Assembly: GCF_900119735.1 (NCBI RefSeq)
Contig: NZ_FPJW01000002.1
Coordinates: 248,001-312,000, forward strand
Source of the DNA: Marinospirillum alkaliphilum DSM 21637
GTDB lineage: Bacteria > Pseudomonadota > Gammaproteobacteria > Pseudomonadales > Halomonadaceae
Direction: 5' to 3'
DNA length: 64,000 bases
Part shown: piece after piece, positions 18,501-29,743 of the stretch
Numbering within the stretch: position 1 is the first letter of the stretch
How the letters are laid out: every line of letters starts with the position of its first letter
The notes under the pieces: generated by a model
What the model saw: only the letters and a program-made list of their open reading frames with translations
Database searches by the model: none
Told to the model about the DNA's origin: nothing
Made by a program: the position numbers and the translations under genes

Positions 18501-19098
18501 GGCAGCGATAGAAGAGTATGACCAGCAGGCTGAGCGCAAGGCATATCTGGATGCCCAGAATGCTGAGCTGGAGGATGCACTCAACACCCTGGATCAGGCG
18601 ATTAAACGCATTGATCGAGAAACCAAGGTTCGCTTTCGGGAAACCTTTGAGCAGGTGAACCAGGGACTGCAAGCACTCTTTCCCAAGGTGTTTGGTGGTG
18701 GTACCGCCTGGCTGCAATTGACCGGTGATGACCTGCTGGAAACCGGAGTGGCAATTATGGCCCGTCCACCGGGCAAGAAAAATGCCACCATTCATCTGCT
18801 GTCCGGCGGTGAAAAAGCACTGACTGCCCTGGCACTGGTGTTCTCGATCTTTGAGCTGAATCCGGCACCCTTCTGTATGCTGGATGAAGTGGATGCGCCA
18901 CTGGATGATGCCAACGTCGGGCGTTATGCCAAGCTGGTGCGGGAAATGTCAGAACGTATCCAGTTCATCTACATCACTCACAACAAACAGGCGATGGAAA
19001 GTGCTGAGCAACTGATGGGTGTCACCATGCAGGAACCAGGTGTCTCCCGTCTGGTGAGTGTTGATCTGGAAGAAGCATCTGCCATGGTCGCAAGCTGA
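15583..19098 (+). CDS. smc: Chromosome partition ATPase SMC
   Basis: Chromosome condensation and segregation ATPase, 1171 residues. Head motifs: Walker A GPNGCGKS at 31-38 and, near 1072, the signature LLSGGEKALTALAL with Walker B CMLDEVDAPLDD. Two long coiled coils (about 170-510 and 660-1010) are unusually rich in Gln, Leu and Arg and flank a hinge at about 515-655. Together with ScpA/ScpB it would form the SMC condensin; scpAB are not in the window. It is distinct from MukB. Only 15 bp separate it from ccmI, so some readthrough from ccm is possible. Confidence 0.97.
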   Translation: MRLKSIKLAGFKSFVDPTTVSFKSNMTAIVGPNGCGKSNVIDAVRWVMGESSAKYLRGESMTDVIFNGSRNRKPVGQASIELVFDNREGKLGGAYAQYAEISVKRVVTRDAQSSYLLNGSKCRRRDITDLFLGTGLGARSYAIIEQGMISRLIEARPEELRVYLEEAAGISKYKERRRETENRMRRTQENLERLSDVREELGRQLERLGRQAEAARRFQQLKAGERRLKSELAVLRWREADHRLAGILEQIAELELKQEACLVTLRQGEARLEASREHQAQATDALEVAQKQLTETSLQIARLEQGMQHRLQRERQLQAELEQQKQQRQQAEQAMQQDREQLALLQQELEELLPLVEELIELEATEQLRMDELEQQLQVMQDHWDDFVADAEKDQREAALAQARIQQHERSLSSLRERMTRLQEQQQQLAVVDEEDEQLQHLLMEREGLEDRLLELDTADEQQQEQRLTLQERQRDLRQQLQQASSRLQQVQGRLASLQALQQAELDGQDAELESWLKAQQLDRWLHLGEVLQVSDGWEKAVEVALRDALAALLSEVPLDQQLPQQLADLPAGDLLLYQQQGQAASRDGLLQYLSNPECLPASLALRLARCRPVSNLEQAWQQRQALTDDQCCITPRGEQVFRDGLLLQAETARSTGVLARQQEIRRLEQEQLALDAQLESLEQEEEQQHARLQACEASIQQQAALRRPLQQQLSELASQQASLQTRIQHSRQRSQQLADELQQLQQEQQLLLETLAEDQERWQEALLQLETNSEQRESRQQQRDALREQREQQRQQLRQRQQVLQEARLKQQQLVTREQAADQALQRLEEQLQRLDERHEHLLLELEAAREPIDEPGEQLNDLLQLHREQETSVQQLRQQQQQAQQEQRELEQQRSLQDRELDRLRGLLEQQRLQQQGLMVKRDSHLEQLRELDLTLRAVMEQLPEDALESRWQADLEDTQERIRRLGAINLAAIEEYDQQAERKAYLDAQNAELEDALNTLDQAIKRIDRETKVRFRETFEQVNQGLQALFPKVFGGGTAWLQLTGDDLLETGVAIMARPPGKKNATIHLLSGGEKALTALALVFSIFELNPAPFCMLDEVDAPLDDANVGRYAKLVREMSERIQFIYITHNKQAMESAEQLMGVTMQEPGVSRLVSVDLEEASAMVAS

Positions 19099-19111
19099 AG
19101 GTTTTTACTGT

Positions 19112-19144
19112 AACCGGCAGGTAGAATTGGTAACATTGCCGGTT
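19112..19144 (+). other. Inverted repeat between smc and zipA
   Basis: AACCGGCA (19112-19119) and TGCCGGTT (19137-19144) form an 8-bp perfect stem with a 17-base loop in the 73-bp gap. No T-run follows; weak evidence for a terminator or mRNA stability element. Confidence 0.35.
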
Positions 19145-19171
19145 TGATGTTTCAGGCGCAGAGAGCGGATT

Positions 19172-22539
<3,368 letters not shown>

Positions 22540-22643
22540 CAATGACGGTTACTCTACCCACGCTTCTCAACCGACTGGCCTCCTTATGCTGACTTGTTAA
22601 ACTCAAGCAGCAGGCTTTATCTTCGCTCAAAAGGCATAATCCC

Positions 22644-22892
22644 ATGCACCAACGCTTTGTGGAAATCCCGCCTTCGCTGCTTGAAGCAGCAACCCTGGAT
22701 GCCTTGCTGGAGGTGTTTGTCACCCGTCAGGGTTATGACACCAGCAGTGAAGAAGGCATACAGAACTGGACCGCACAACTGAAACAGCAGTTGCAACGCG
22801 GTGAACTGGTGATTCTGCACGATATCGAGACAGAAACCACCGAGGTGATGACCTTGCAACAGGCCAAAAGCTTTTTGCAGGCTCTGGAATAA
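22644..22892 (+). CDS. YheU family (UPF0270) small protein
   Basis: An 82-residue protein resembling E. coli YheU: VEIPPSLLEAATLDALLEVFVTRQGYD aligns with the family's PWQELxPETLxxLIExFVxREGTDYG (compare FVTRQGYD), and QLQRGELVILHDIETET with QLxSGEAVLVxSELHET. Function of the family is unknown. AAGG precedes the ATG. It sits 12 bp before avtA and is probably co-transcribed with it. Confidence 0.82.
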   Translation: MHQRFVEIPPSLLEAATLDALLEVFVTRQGYDTSSEEGIQNWTAQLKQQLQRGELVILHDIETETTEVMTLQQAKSFLQALE

Positions 22893-22904
22893 AGAAGGTT
22901 AACC

Positions 22905-24173
22905 GTGAAATTCACTCAGTTTGCAGACAAGTTTTCCGGTCAGGCCGGTATCAACAGCCTGATGGATGATCTGGGCAAGGCCTTGTCCGGTGATCAGCCG
23001 ATGATCATGATGGGAGGTGGTAATCCCGGCCACCTGGAACCGGTTCAGACCCGGTTGCGGGAAGAACTGGCAGCCATTGCCGCCGATCCCCAGGCCTTTC
23101 AGCGGCTGGTTGGCATTTATGATGCCCCACAGGGGGAAGCGCGTTTCATCTCGGCCTTGAAGGATCTGTTGAATGCCACCTATGGTTGGGGACTGACGGA
23201 AGCCAATATTGCCCTGACCAATGGCAGTCAGGCGGCCTTTTTTATTCTTTTTAATTTGTTTGCCGGTCAGTTGCCGGATGGCAGTCGTCGCCAGATCCTT
23301 TTGCCTCTGGCACCGGAGTATCTGGGTTATGCGGATGCCGGGTTGGATGCGGACACCTTCCGCAGTGTTAAACCGGTGATTGAGACACTGGGTGATCACA
23401 GCTTCAAATACCGGGTGGATTTTGATCAGCTGCAACTGGATGAACAGGTCGGTGCCATCTGTGTGTCCCGCCCGACCAATCCGACCGGCAATGTGCTGAC
23501 GGATGAAGAAGTGCAGCGGCTGCATGGCCTGGCTTGTCAGTGGGACATTCCGCTGATTCTGGATGGTGCTTATGGCAGCCCCTTTCCTGAGCTGATTTAC
23601 ACCGAGATCCATCCCTTCTGGGATGAGCAGGTGGTGCTTTGCCTCAGTCTGTCCAAGTTGGGTTTGCCGGCCGCTCGCACCGGCATTGTGATTGCCCGCC
23701 CGGAGATCATTCAGGCGCTCAGTGGTGCCAATGCCATCCTGAATCTGGCCACCGGCAGTTTTGGCCCGCAACTGATGGAGCCTCTGGTACGCAGTGGTGA
23801 AATCCTCAGCCTCAGTCGTGAGCAGGTGCGCCCCTGGTATCAAGCCAAGATGCACAAGGCAGTGGCTTTATTGCAGCAGGAGCTGGCTGATCACTGCCCC
23901 TGGATGCTGCATCAGCCGGAAGGTGCCATGTTTCTGTGGTTGTGGTTCCCCGGTTTGCCCATCACCAGCCATGAACTCTACCTGCGTTTGAAGGCACGGG
24001 GTGTACTGGTGGTATCTGGCCACTACTTCTTCCCCGGCATGCCGGATGACGGCCGTTGGCGGCATCGCCACGAATGCCTGCGGGTGACCTATTCACAAGA
24101 CGATGAGCTGGTTGCCAAAGGTTTGCAGATTTTGGCCGAGGAAGTAAAACGGGCTTTTACGTCAGCGAGCTGA
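22905..24173 (+). CDS. avtA: Valine--pyruvate aminotransferase AvtA
   Basis: PLP-dependent fold-type I enzyme that interconverts valine plus pyruvate with 2-oxoisovalerate plus alanine. It has 422 residues. The N-terminus FADKFSGQAGINSLMDDLGKA and GGGNPGHLEP match AvtA; the cofactor-binding region includes SRPTNPTGN, the Asp of LILDGAYG and the Schiff-base Lys in LSLSKLGLPAARTG. Start is GTG at 22905. Other class I aminotransferases are possible in principle but the N-terminal signature favours AvtA. Confidence 0.92.
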   Translation: MKFTQFADKFSGQAGINSLMDDLGKALSGDQPMIMMGGGNPGHLEPVQTRLREELAAIAADPQAFQRLVGIYDAPQGEARFISALKDLLNATYGWGLTEANIALTNGSQAAFFILFNLFAGQLPDGSRRQILLPLAPEYLGYADAGLDADTFRSVKPVIETLGDHSFKYRVDFDQLQLDEQVGAICVSRPTNPTGNVLTDEEVQRLHGLACQWDIPLILDGAYGSPFPELIYTEIHPFWDEQVVLCLSLSKLGLPAARTGIVIARPEIIQALSGANAILNLATGSFGPQLMEPLVRSGEILSLSREQVRPWYQAKMHKAVALLQQELADHCPWMLHQPEGAMFLWLWFPGLPITSHELYLRLKARGVLVVSGHYFFPGMPDDGRWRHRHECLRVTYSQDDELVAKGLQILAEEVKRAFTSAS

Positions 24174-24175
24174 AA

Positions 24176-24222
24176 CAGTTTGATGCCATAGCCTTGCATT
24201 TTATCAGTGGTATCTCAAACTG
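24176..24222 (+). terminator. Hairpin after avtA, possible terminator
   Basis: CAGTTTGATGCCA (24176-24188) pairs with TGGTATCTCAAACTG (24208-24222) through a small bulge and one G-U pair. It starts two bases after the avtA stop codon. The downstream T content is low, so termination would be inefficient or factor-assisted. Confidence 0.4.
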
Positions 24223-24270
24223 CATTTACCTAGACTGAAATCAGTCGGTAGATGACATGAGTAGCCCCTG

Positions 24271-25197
24271 ATGAAACAGGTCGTTTTACTGTTGTTATTA
24301 CTTTGTTTGCCAGTGTCAGTGGCCGCTTACCCTGAGCGCCCACTGACACTGCTGGTTGGTTTTAATCCAGGCGGTAGTGTTGATCGTCAGGCACAGCTAT
24401 TGGTAGAACTGCTGCAACAAGAGCTGGGACAGCCGGTTGAGTTGCTGCATTACCCAGGTGCTGGTGGTGCAGCCGCTGCAGCCATGTTGGCAGCCAGTTC
24501 GGAACAGGGTTATGTGTTGCAGTACGGCCCTTCTCATACCTACACCTTTACCCCGCTGGTTTCACCCACTTCTTATGATCTTGGCAGCTTTCGTTATGTT
24601 GCAGCCATTAGTCGTGATCAGCTGGCACTGGTGACTTCCAGTCGTGCTCCCTGGAGCAACTGGGCAGAACTATTGAAGCAAGGGCGGCAGCTGGGCGAGT
24701 TGAGTTATGCCACCCAGATACTGCTGGATCGTTACCTGATAAGCCGTATTGCAAGCAAGGAAGGCATTAATCTGCGTATTTTGCCCACCGGGGGCGGTGC
24801 AGGCATGGCTGGCCTGGTACTGGCAGGTGATGCCGATTTTGCTTTTAGTGGCGGCACTCACAGCCGTTATCTGGAAACCGGTGAAATGAGGTTGCTGGCA
24901 GCTTTTGGCGAAGAACGGCTGCTGTTGGCACCAGAAGTACCAACACTTCAGGAGCTGGGTTATGACCTGGTGCTGGACTCACTCCGGGTCATCACTGTGC
25001 CTGCAGACACACCGGACGATCAACTGGAGCGCCTGGTGCAGGCTTTTGCATCCATTACCCAAAACCCCCGTTTTATCAAACTGACGCGTGACACCATGCA
25101 ACTACCGGTGGTGTTTCACTCAGGTACTGAGTTACAAGCGTTTCTGGAGCAACAAAGCAGTAGTTTGCGCAGTCTTGTTGAACAGCAACCTCACTAA
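24271..25197 (+). CDS. Bug/TctC-family periplasmic solute-binding protein
   Basis: A 308-residue periplasmic protein with a signal peptide (MKQVVLLLLLLCLPVSVAAY). Family features are YPERPLTLLVGFNPGGSVDR near 20-39, the adjacent loop VELLHYPGAGGAAAAAMLAA and LGYDLVLDSLR. Such proteins usually serve tripartite tricarboxylate transporters (TctABC), but no tctA or tctB is present. Instead a membrane GGDEF-EAL enzyme follows after 9 bp. This suggests that the binding protein acts as a ligand sensor for that enzyme, an inference from context. The ligand (a carboxylate in known relatives) cannot be read from sequence. Confidence 0.85.
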   Translation: MKQVVLLLLLLCLPVSVAAYPERPLTLLVGFNPGGSVDRQAQLLVELLQQELGQPVELLHYPGAGGAAAAAMLAASSEQGYVLQYGPSHTYTFTPLVSPTSYDLGSFRYVAAISRDQLALVTSSRAPWSNWAELLKQGRQLGELSYATQILLDRYLISRIASKEGINLRILPTGGGAGMAGLVLAGDADFAFSGGTHSRYLETGEMRLLAAFGEERLLLAPEVPTLQELGYDLVLDSLRVITVPADTPDDQLERLVQAFASITQNPRFIKLTRDTMQLPVVFHSGTELQAFLEQQSSSLRSLVEQQPH

Positions 25198-25206
25198 GGA
25201 GTCATC

Positions 25207-27912
25207 ATGCCGCGCGCCTATCGCCTGACCACCCGGATGGTACTGATTTTTGGCTTGATTGGGCTGCTGGCCATGACCCTGACACTGGTTTACTCCCTGC
25301 AAGTCAGCCAGCGCAACCTGGAAGCCGAGATAGAACATAATCTGCAGCAACGCCATCGAGTGATTGAAAGTCAGTTACAGAATCGCCTGGAGCTGCTGGA
25401 TGCCTATTTGCGCAGTACCCTGACCAACCATGTGATTGGTAGCCTTACGGCTGCAAACGCCAGCACTACCGGCCTGACGGAAGACATGCTGTTTCTGTTC
25501 AGGGATTCTTATGCCAGTCAGTCGCTGGACATCTTTTTTCTGCTGGATGCTGAACGCAAATTGTTGCTGGATGCTGGCTCCAGCCTTTACCCCTTGCAAC
25601 CCTTGCTGCAGCAAATGCGTGCGCCTCTGCACTACACCGGGGGTTGGCGGCTGGTTGAGTATGGTGGGCATACTGCCTTGCTTAGAGCTGCACCAGTTTT
25701 TGATCCGGGTAGTATCCAGTTGCGGGGTTACCTGTTTGTGGGTCTGGCACTGAGTGATAACCGGGAATTTAAACAACAGTTGATTGACCAGGCAGGCCTG
25801 GATTATCTGAGGCTTTTTACCGAGGCTGGTGTGGTGTTTGACTGGCAACCGGATACCTCACTGGAGCAGCTGCCACAGGCAGGATTCAGCCAACAACAGG
25901 GCATGTATCGCTTGCGTCAGGCATTAGGATTTGAAGCGCTGCCTGCAGGTCTGGAACTGGAGTTGGGTGTGGCACGTTCACGTTTTCCCGGGGTTGAAGG
26001 CGAATTTCGGGAAGTATTTGCAGTAACGGGTGGTGGTTTTCTGTTGTTTCTGTTGCTGGCAGCCACTCTGTTGCATGTTGCTCACAGTCGTGCCATTGGG
26101 CAACTGCAGGATTACATCCGTGCCATACGCCAAGGGCAGCGGGGTGTCACCTTTATTCCCGGTGGGGTGCATGAGTTCAATCAGGTTGGTGAAGCCATGC
26201 AGGAGATGGTGGAAAGCCTGAAGGTGGCGGCCAGGGTGTTTGAGGCTGCTGAAGGGATGCTGGTAACGGATGAGCGACAGCAAATTCTCCGGGTCAACCA
26301 GGCTTTTACTGAAATCACTGGTTATGCCTCTGATGCAGTCGTGGGGCAATCCTTGCAACAGGTGTTTTTCAGCCAGGATCAGGCCGCAGATCAGTTGCAG
26401 GAGATGCTGCAGACCTTGCAAGCAGAAGGCTGGTGGCAGGGTGAAATCAGTGCCCAAAGGCATAATGGTCAGCCGTACCTGCAGTGGTTGAGTATTTCAG
26501 CGGTATACAGTGATATTGACCAGCGCCTGCTGAATCATGTGGTCACACTGCTGGATGTAACCCAGCGCCGGGCTGCCGAGCAGAAAATCCGGCACCTGGC
26601 CTTTTATGACCAATTGACCGGGTTGCCCAATCGTCAGCTGTTGTTGGAGCGGGTGCAGTCAGCACTCAGTCACAGCAGTCGGCATGGTGAGTACGGCGCC
26701 ATTCTTTATCTGGATCTGGATGATTTTAAAACCCTGAATGACACCTTGGGTCACCAGGTGGGTGATCGGTTGTTAAAACTGGTGGCTGAGCGTCTGCAGC
26801 AGCAGGTGAATGTTCGCGATACGCTGGCCCGGCCGGGTGGCGATGAGTTTGTGGTTTTGGTTGAGCACCTGGGCACAGATCTGCAGCGTGCGCTCCAGCA
26901 GGTTGATGCCTTGGCTGCCCGGTTACAGGCCAGCCTGATCAAACCCTACGCCATGGATGCCATTCAGCATTTTTCAACCTTGAGTATGGGCATCACACTC
27001 TTTTGTGGTGAGCAAACGGGTGTTAACGAGTTGATGCAGCAGGCTGATCTGGCGATGTATCAATCCAAGGCTGCAGGGCGAAATACCTGGCGCTTTTTCA
27101 GTCCGGAAATGCAGCAGCGGGTTTTGGCCCATGCTGCTTTGGCGCAGGATATTCGTGTGGGTTTGCAGCGGGGTGAATTTCTGTTGCACTACCAGTTGCA
27201 GATGAGTGCAGCTGACCTGGTGATTGGTGCGGAAGCTTTATTGCGCTGGCAGCACCCGGAGCGTGGGGGTATTTCACCGGGTGAGTTTATCCCTGTGGCT
27301 GAGGATACCGGTTTGATTTTGCCTCTGGGGCAGTGGGTGCTGGAAAGCGCTTGTCAGGAGCTGGCGCGCTGGGGGCAGGATTCACGATCCAGTCATTTAA
27401 CCCTGGCTGTTAATATCAGTGTGATGCAGTTCCGCCAGCCGGACTTTGCTGAACGGGTGGAAGCAGCCTTGAAGCAACATGGCGCTGATCCGGCTCGCCT
27501 GAAGCTGGAGATCACCGAAAGCCTGCTGCTGGATGATGATGAAATGGAAGACACCATCAGCAAGATGACCCGCTTGCAGGCGCAGGGCGTGAGTTTTTCA
27601 CTGGATGATTTTGGTACCGGTTATTCATCACTGGCCTATCTGAAGAAGTTACCCCTGGATCAGCTCAAGATCGACCAGTCTTTTGTACGTGATCTGCTGA
27701 CCGACCCACAAGACTGCGACATTGCCCGTACCATTATTTCACTGGCCCAGAGCATGAAGCTGTCGGTGATTGCTGAGGGTGTGGAGTTGCCTGAACAGAA
27801 ACAGCGCCTGGCCGACTTTGGCTGCATGGCCTATCAGGGTTACCTGTTTGGCCGTCCGATGCCAGTGGAGGAATTGTTGCCCTTGCTGGAAGCTCCTCGA
27901 GTGCGACCCTGA
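25207..27912 (+). CDS. Membrane diguanylate cyclase/phosphodiesterase (PAS-GGDEF-EAL)
   Basis: A 901-residue c-di-GMP enzyme. Helix 1 (about 11-31) and helix 2 (about 273-291) enclose a periplasmic sensor domain of about 240 residues. A HAMP-like segment (about 295-340), a PAS domain (about 340-455), GGDEF (about 460-625) and EAL (about 640-890) follow. GGDEF motif is intact at 544-548, but the allosteric I-site Arg is replaced by Asn535. The EAL domain has EAL at 676-678, NIS, EITES, DDFGTGYSSL at 800-809, AEGVE and QGYLFGRP, so phosphodiesterase activity is likely. It starts 9 bp after the Bug protein gene. Confidence 0.93.
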   Translation: MPRAYRLTTRMVLIFGLIGLLAMTLTLVYSLQVSQRNLEAEIEHNLQQRHRVIESQLQNRLELLDAYLRSTLTNHVIGSLTAANASTTGLTEDMLFLFRDSYASQSLDIFFLLDAERKLLLDAGSSLYPLQPLLQQMRAPLHYTGGWRLVEYGGHTALLRAAPVFDPGSIQLRGYLFVGLALSDNREFKQQLIDQAGLDYLRLFTEAGVVFDWQPDTSLEQLPQAGFSQQQGMYRLRQALGFEALPAGLELELGVARSRFPGVEGEFREVFAVTGGGFLLFLLLAATLLHVAHSRAIGQLQDYIRAIRQGQRGVTFIPGGVHEFNQVGEAMQEMVESLKVAARVFEAAEGMLVTDERQQILRVNQAFTEITGYASDAVVGQSLQQVFFSQDQAADQLQEMLQTLQAEGWWQGEISAQRHNGQPYLQWLSISAVYSDIDQRLLNHVVTLLDVTQRRAAEQKIRHLAFYDQLTGLPNRQLLLERVQSALSHSSRHGEYGAILYLDLDDFKTLNDTLGHQVGDRLLKLVAERLQQQVNVRDTLARPGGDEFVVLVEHLGTDLQRALQQVDALAARLQASLIKPYAMDAIQHFSTLSMGITLFCGEQTGVNELMQQADLAMYQSKAAGRNTWRFFSPEMQQRVLAHAALAQDIRVGLQRGEFLLHYQLQMSAADLVIGAEALLRWQHPERGGISPGEFIPVAEDTGLILPLGQWVLESACQELARWGQDSRSSHLTLAVNISVMQFRQPDFAERVEAALKQHGADPARLKLEITESLLLDDDEMEDTISKMTRLQAQGVSFSLDDFGTGYSSLAYLKKLPLDQLKIDQSFVRDLLTDPQDCDIARTIISLAQSMKLSVIAEGVELPEQKQRLADFGCMAYQGYLFGRPMPVEELLPLLEAPRVRP

Positions 27913-27991
27913 GCCCAATGGGCAAAGTGGTTTGATCCATCGCATACTGGAGCATCGATCACAACCATGATGGACAGGGTGCAAACTGCTT

Positions 27992-28336
27992 ATGAAACCA
28001 CGCCTTTTATTGATGGCCACCCTGTTGCTGGGTTTTCTGGCAGGCTGGTGGCTGAACCCCGGTGTGCGATTGCCAGAGGCCAGTTTGCTGGTTGAATTTG
28101 AAAACGCCTCTGATCAACTGATCACCAGCCTGAAACTGGATTTTGGTCACGCCTCCGGCCAGTCCAGCCTGCTGGCACTGCGGCTGGCCCCCGGTGAAAA
28201 GCGCAGCTTGTTTTTGAATCATCCACCGGCTGCCGGTTTTAATGTGCTGGTGAGTTATGCCGACGGGTTACAACAGGACTTCTGCGCCAACCGGGGCACA
28301 CAAGGTCAGCAGCAGCGGGTTATACTCAGGCGTTGA
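27992..28336 (+). CDS. Small exported or membrane-anchored protein, unknown function
   Basis: A 114-residue protein, not recognised. It has an N-terminal hydrophobic segment (LLLMATLLLGFLAGWWL) that may be a signal peptide or anchor, then a beta-rich domain with LLVEFENASDQLITSLKLDF and LRLAPGEKRSLFLNHPP. The pattern resembles a small immunoglobulin-like fold but that is only an impression. It overlaps the next gene by 4 bp (TTGA), so the two are translationally coupled. Upstream, 79 bp after the GGDEF-EAL gene, there is only a weak ribosome binding site. Confidence 0.65.
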   Translation: MKPRLLLMATLLLGFLAGWWLNPGVRLPEASLLVEFENASDQLITSLKLDFGHASGQSSLLALRLAPGEKRSLFLNHPPAAGFNVLVSYADGLQQDFCANRGTQGQQQRVILRR

Positions 28337-29292
28337 ATAACCTGTTGATGTTGAGGCAAGGTGTTGATGAAGCTGCTTCCTGTAGTCTGATCTGGGATCA
28401 GGCACCCCATAATGCCTTTACCGATCTGATCCGATTCAACGAGCGTTGGTATTGTGCCTTTCGTGAAGGTGAAACGCACATCAGTGATGATGGCAAGCTG
28501 CGAATACTTGAGTCTTCAGATGGAAAACACTGGCGCTCGGTGGCCCTGCTGAGCCATCCCGATGGGGATCTGCGGGATGCTGATTTTTCCGTGACCGCTG
28601 ATGGCCAACTATTGTTGCTGGGCGCGGTGAGATTGCTGGAGCCGGTTGATGGTTTCAAGCATCGTTCACTCAGTTGGCTGTCAGCTGATGGCAGGTATTG
28701 GAGTGATGCCTTCTGTTGTCCACAGACAGGTCTAGGAACCTGGCGCTGGAGTGCCAGCTGGCATGATGGGCAGGGTTACAGCGTGGCCTATACCGGGAAG
28801 GATCGGGAAGGTGCCTTGTATACCACCCGTGATGGCCTGCACTGGCAACAGGTGCGTGAGCAGCTTTTTCCTGAACCGGATACCTATGCCAATGAAGCCT
28901 CGCTGGCATTTGATACCGATGCCACTGCCTGGTGCCTGCTGCGCCGTGATGGTGGTAATGCCCATGGTTGGTTGGGTCAGGCTCGCCCACCTTATCGGGA
29001 TTGGCAATGGCAGGCACTGAGTTGTCATGTTGGTGGACCGAAATTGTTATGTTTAACGGATGGTCGGCTGGTGGCTGCAGTGCGTCTGATCAATTTTGAA
29101 GAAAAAACGGCCACCACAGCGCTCTGTTATATTGATCCGGCCACTGGCAAGGTTCAGACTCAGCTTACCCTCCCGTCGGGAGGGGATACCAGTTATGCAG
29201 GACTGGTTGAACATGGCAGCGAACTTTGGGTCAGTTATTATTCATCCCACGAAGAAAAAACCGCCATTTATCTGGCGTGTGTAGCCTTTTAA
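28333..29292 (+). CDS. Sialidase-fold (beta-propeller) protein
   Basis: A 319-residue protein with features of the sialidase/BNR superfamily. It has AFTDLIRFNERWYCAFREGE at the start and at least three Asp-box-like turns: SSDGKHW, SADGRYW and TRDGLHW. NEASLAFD and GGPKLLCLTDGRLVAAVR follow. No signal peptide is visible, so it is either cytoplasmic or exported by other means. Start is TTG at 28333 overlapping the previous stop; ATG at 28348 is an alternative. Whether it hydrolyses a glycan is unknown; the propeller may only bind. Confidence 0.7.
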   Translation: MNNLLMLRQGVDEAASCSLIWDQAPHNAFTDLIRFNERWYCAFREGETHISDDGKLRILESSDGKHWRSVALLSHPDGDLRDADFSVTADGQLLLLGAVRLLEPVDGFKHRSLSWLSADGRYWSDAFCCPQTGLGTWRWSASWHDGQGYSVAYTGKDREGALYTTRDGLHWQQVREQLFPEPDTYANEASLAFDTDATAWCLLRRDGGNAHGWLGQARPPYRDWQWQALSCHVGGPKLLCLTDGRLVAAVRLINFEEKTATTALCYIDPATGKVQTQLTLPSGGDTSYAGLVEHGSELWVSYYSSHEEKTAIYLACVAF

Positions 29293-29302
29293 GGAGATCG
29301 GT

Positions 29303-29743
29303 ATGTTGGCTAATCTTTACTGGATTCTGGTGGCTTCAGTGGTGCTGGGGGCGTTTTACCTGATCGGCATGCGGCTGGGAAAAATCAAGCCGGCACTGGT
29401 GGTGGCACTGTTACTGGCGGTGATGGGGCACATTTTTTATTACTACTACCTGGAGCAGATGCTGGTTAAGCGCTGGGGTGGTTCGATGCAGATTCAGGTG
29501 CCGGAAGGTCAGTACCACATCGGTGTGACCTGGAAGGATGACAATCTGTGGATTCAGAATTATGACCCGGCCAGCAATCAGTGCATCTTCCGCGAGTATT
29601 CCCGTGGCAGTGTACTGGAAGGTGAAGTGCGTCTGCGCAACTGCAATCCGCTGCAATTGCTGGGTGTGGAGCAACTGCAGAAGCTGCTGCAAACACCGCC
29701 TCGACCAGCATCAACCGCTTCCGGTGGTGAGGGTAGTCAATGA
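29303..29743 (+). CDS. Small membrane protein, unknown function
   Basis: A 146-residue protein with two N-terminal hydrophobic segments (YWILVASVVLGAFYLIGM and PALVVALLLAVMGHIFYYYY) and a soluble C-terminal domain with YHIGVTWKDDNLWIQNYDP and two cysteines (NQCIF, RNCNP). Not recognised. AAGGAGAT lies 7 bases upstream of the ATG. It overlaps the GST gene by 4 bp (ATGA), so it belongs to the same transcription unit. Confidence 0.7.
   Translation: MLANLYWILVASVVLGAFYLIGMRLGKIKPALVVALLLAVMGHIFYYYYLEQMLVKRWGGSMQIQVPEGQYHIGVTWKDDNLWIQNYDPASNQCIFREYSRGSVLEGEVRLRNCNPLQLLGVEQLQKLLQTPPRPASTASGGEGSQ

Noticed and set aside
24271-25197. A full tripartite tricarboxylate transporter
   Set aside because: Only the binding protein is present; no tctA or tctB gene in the window.
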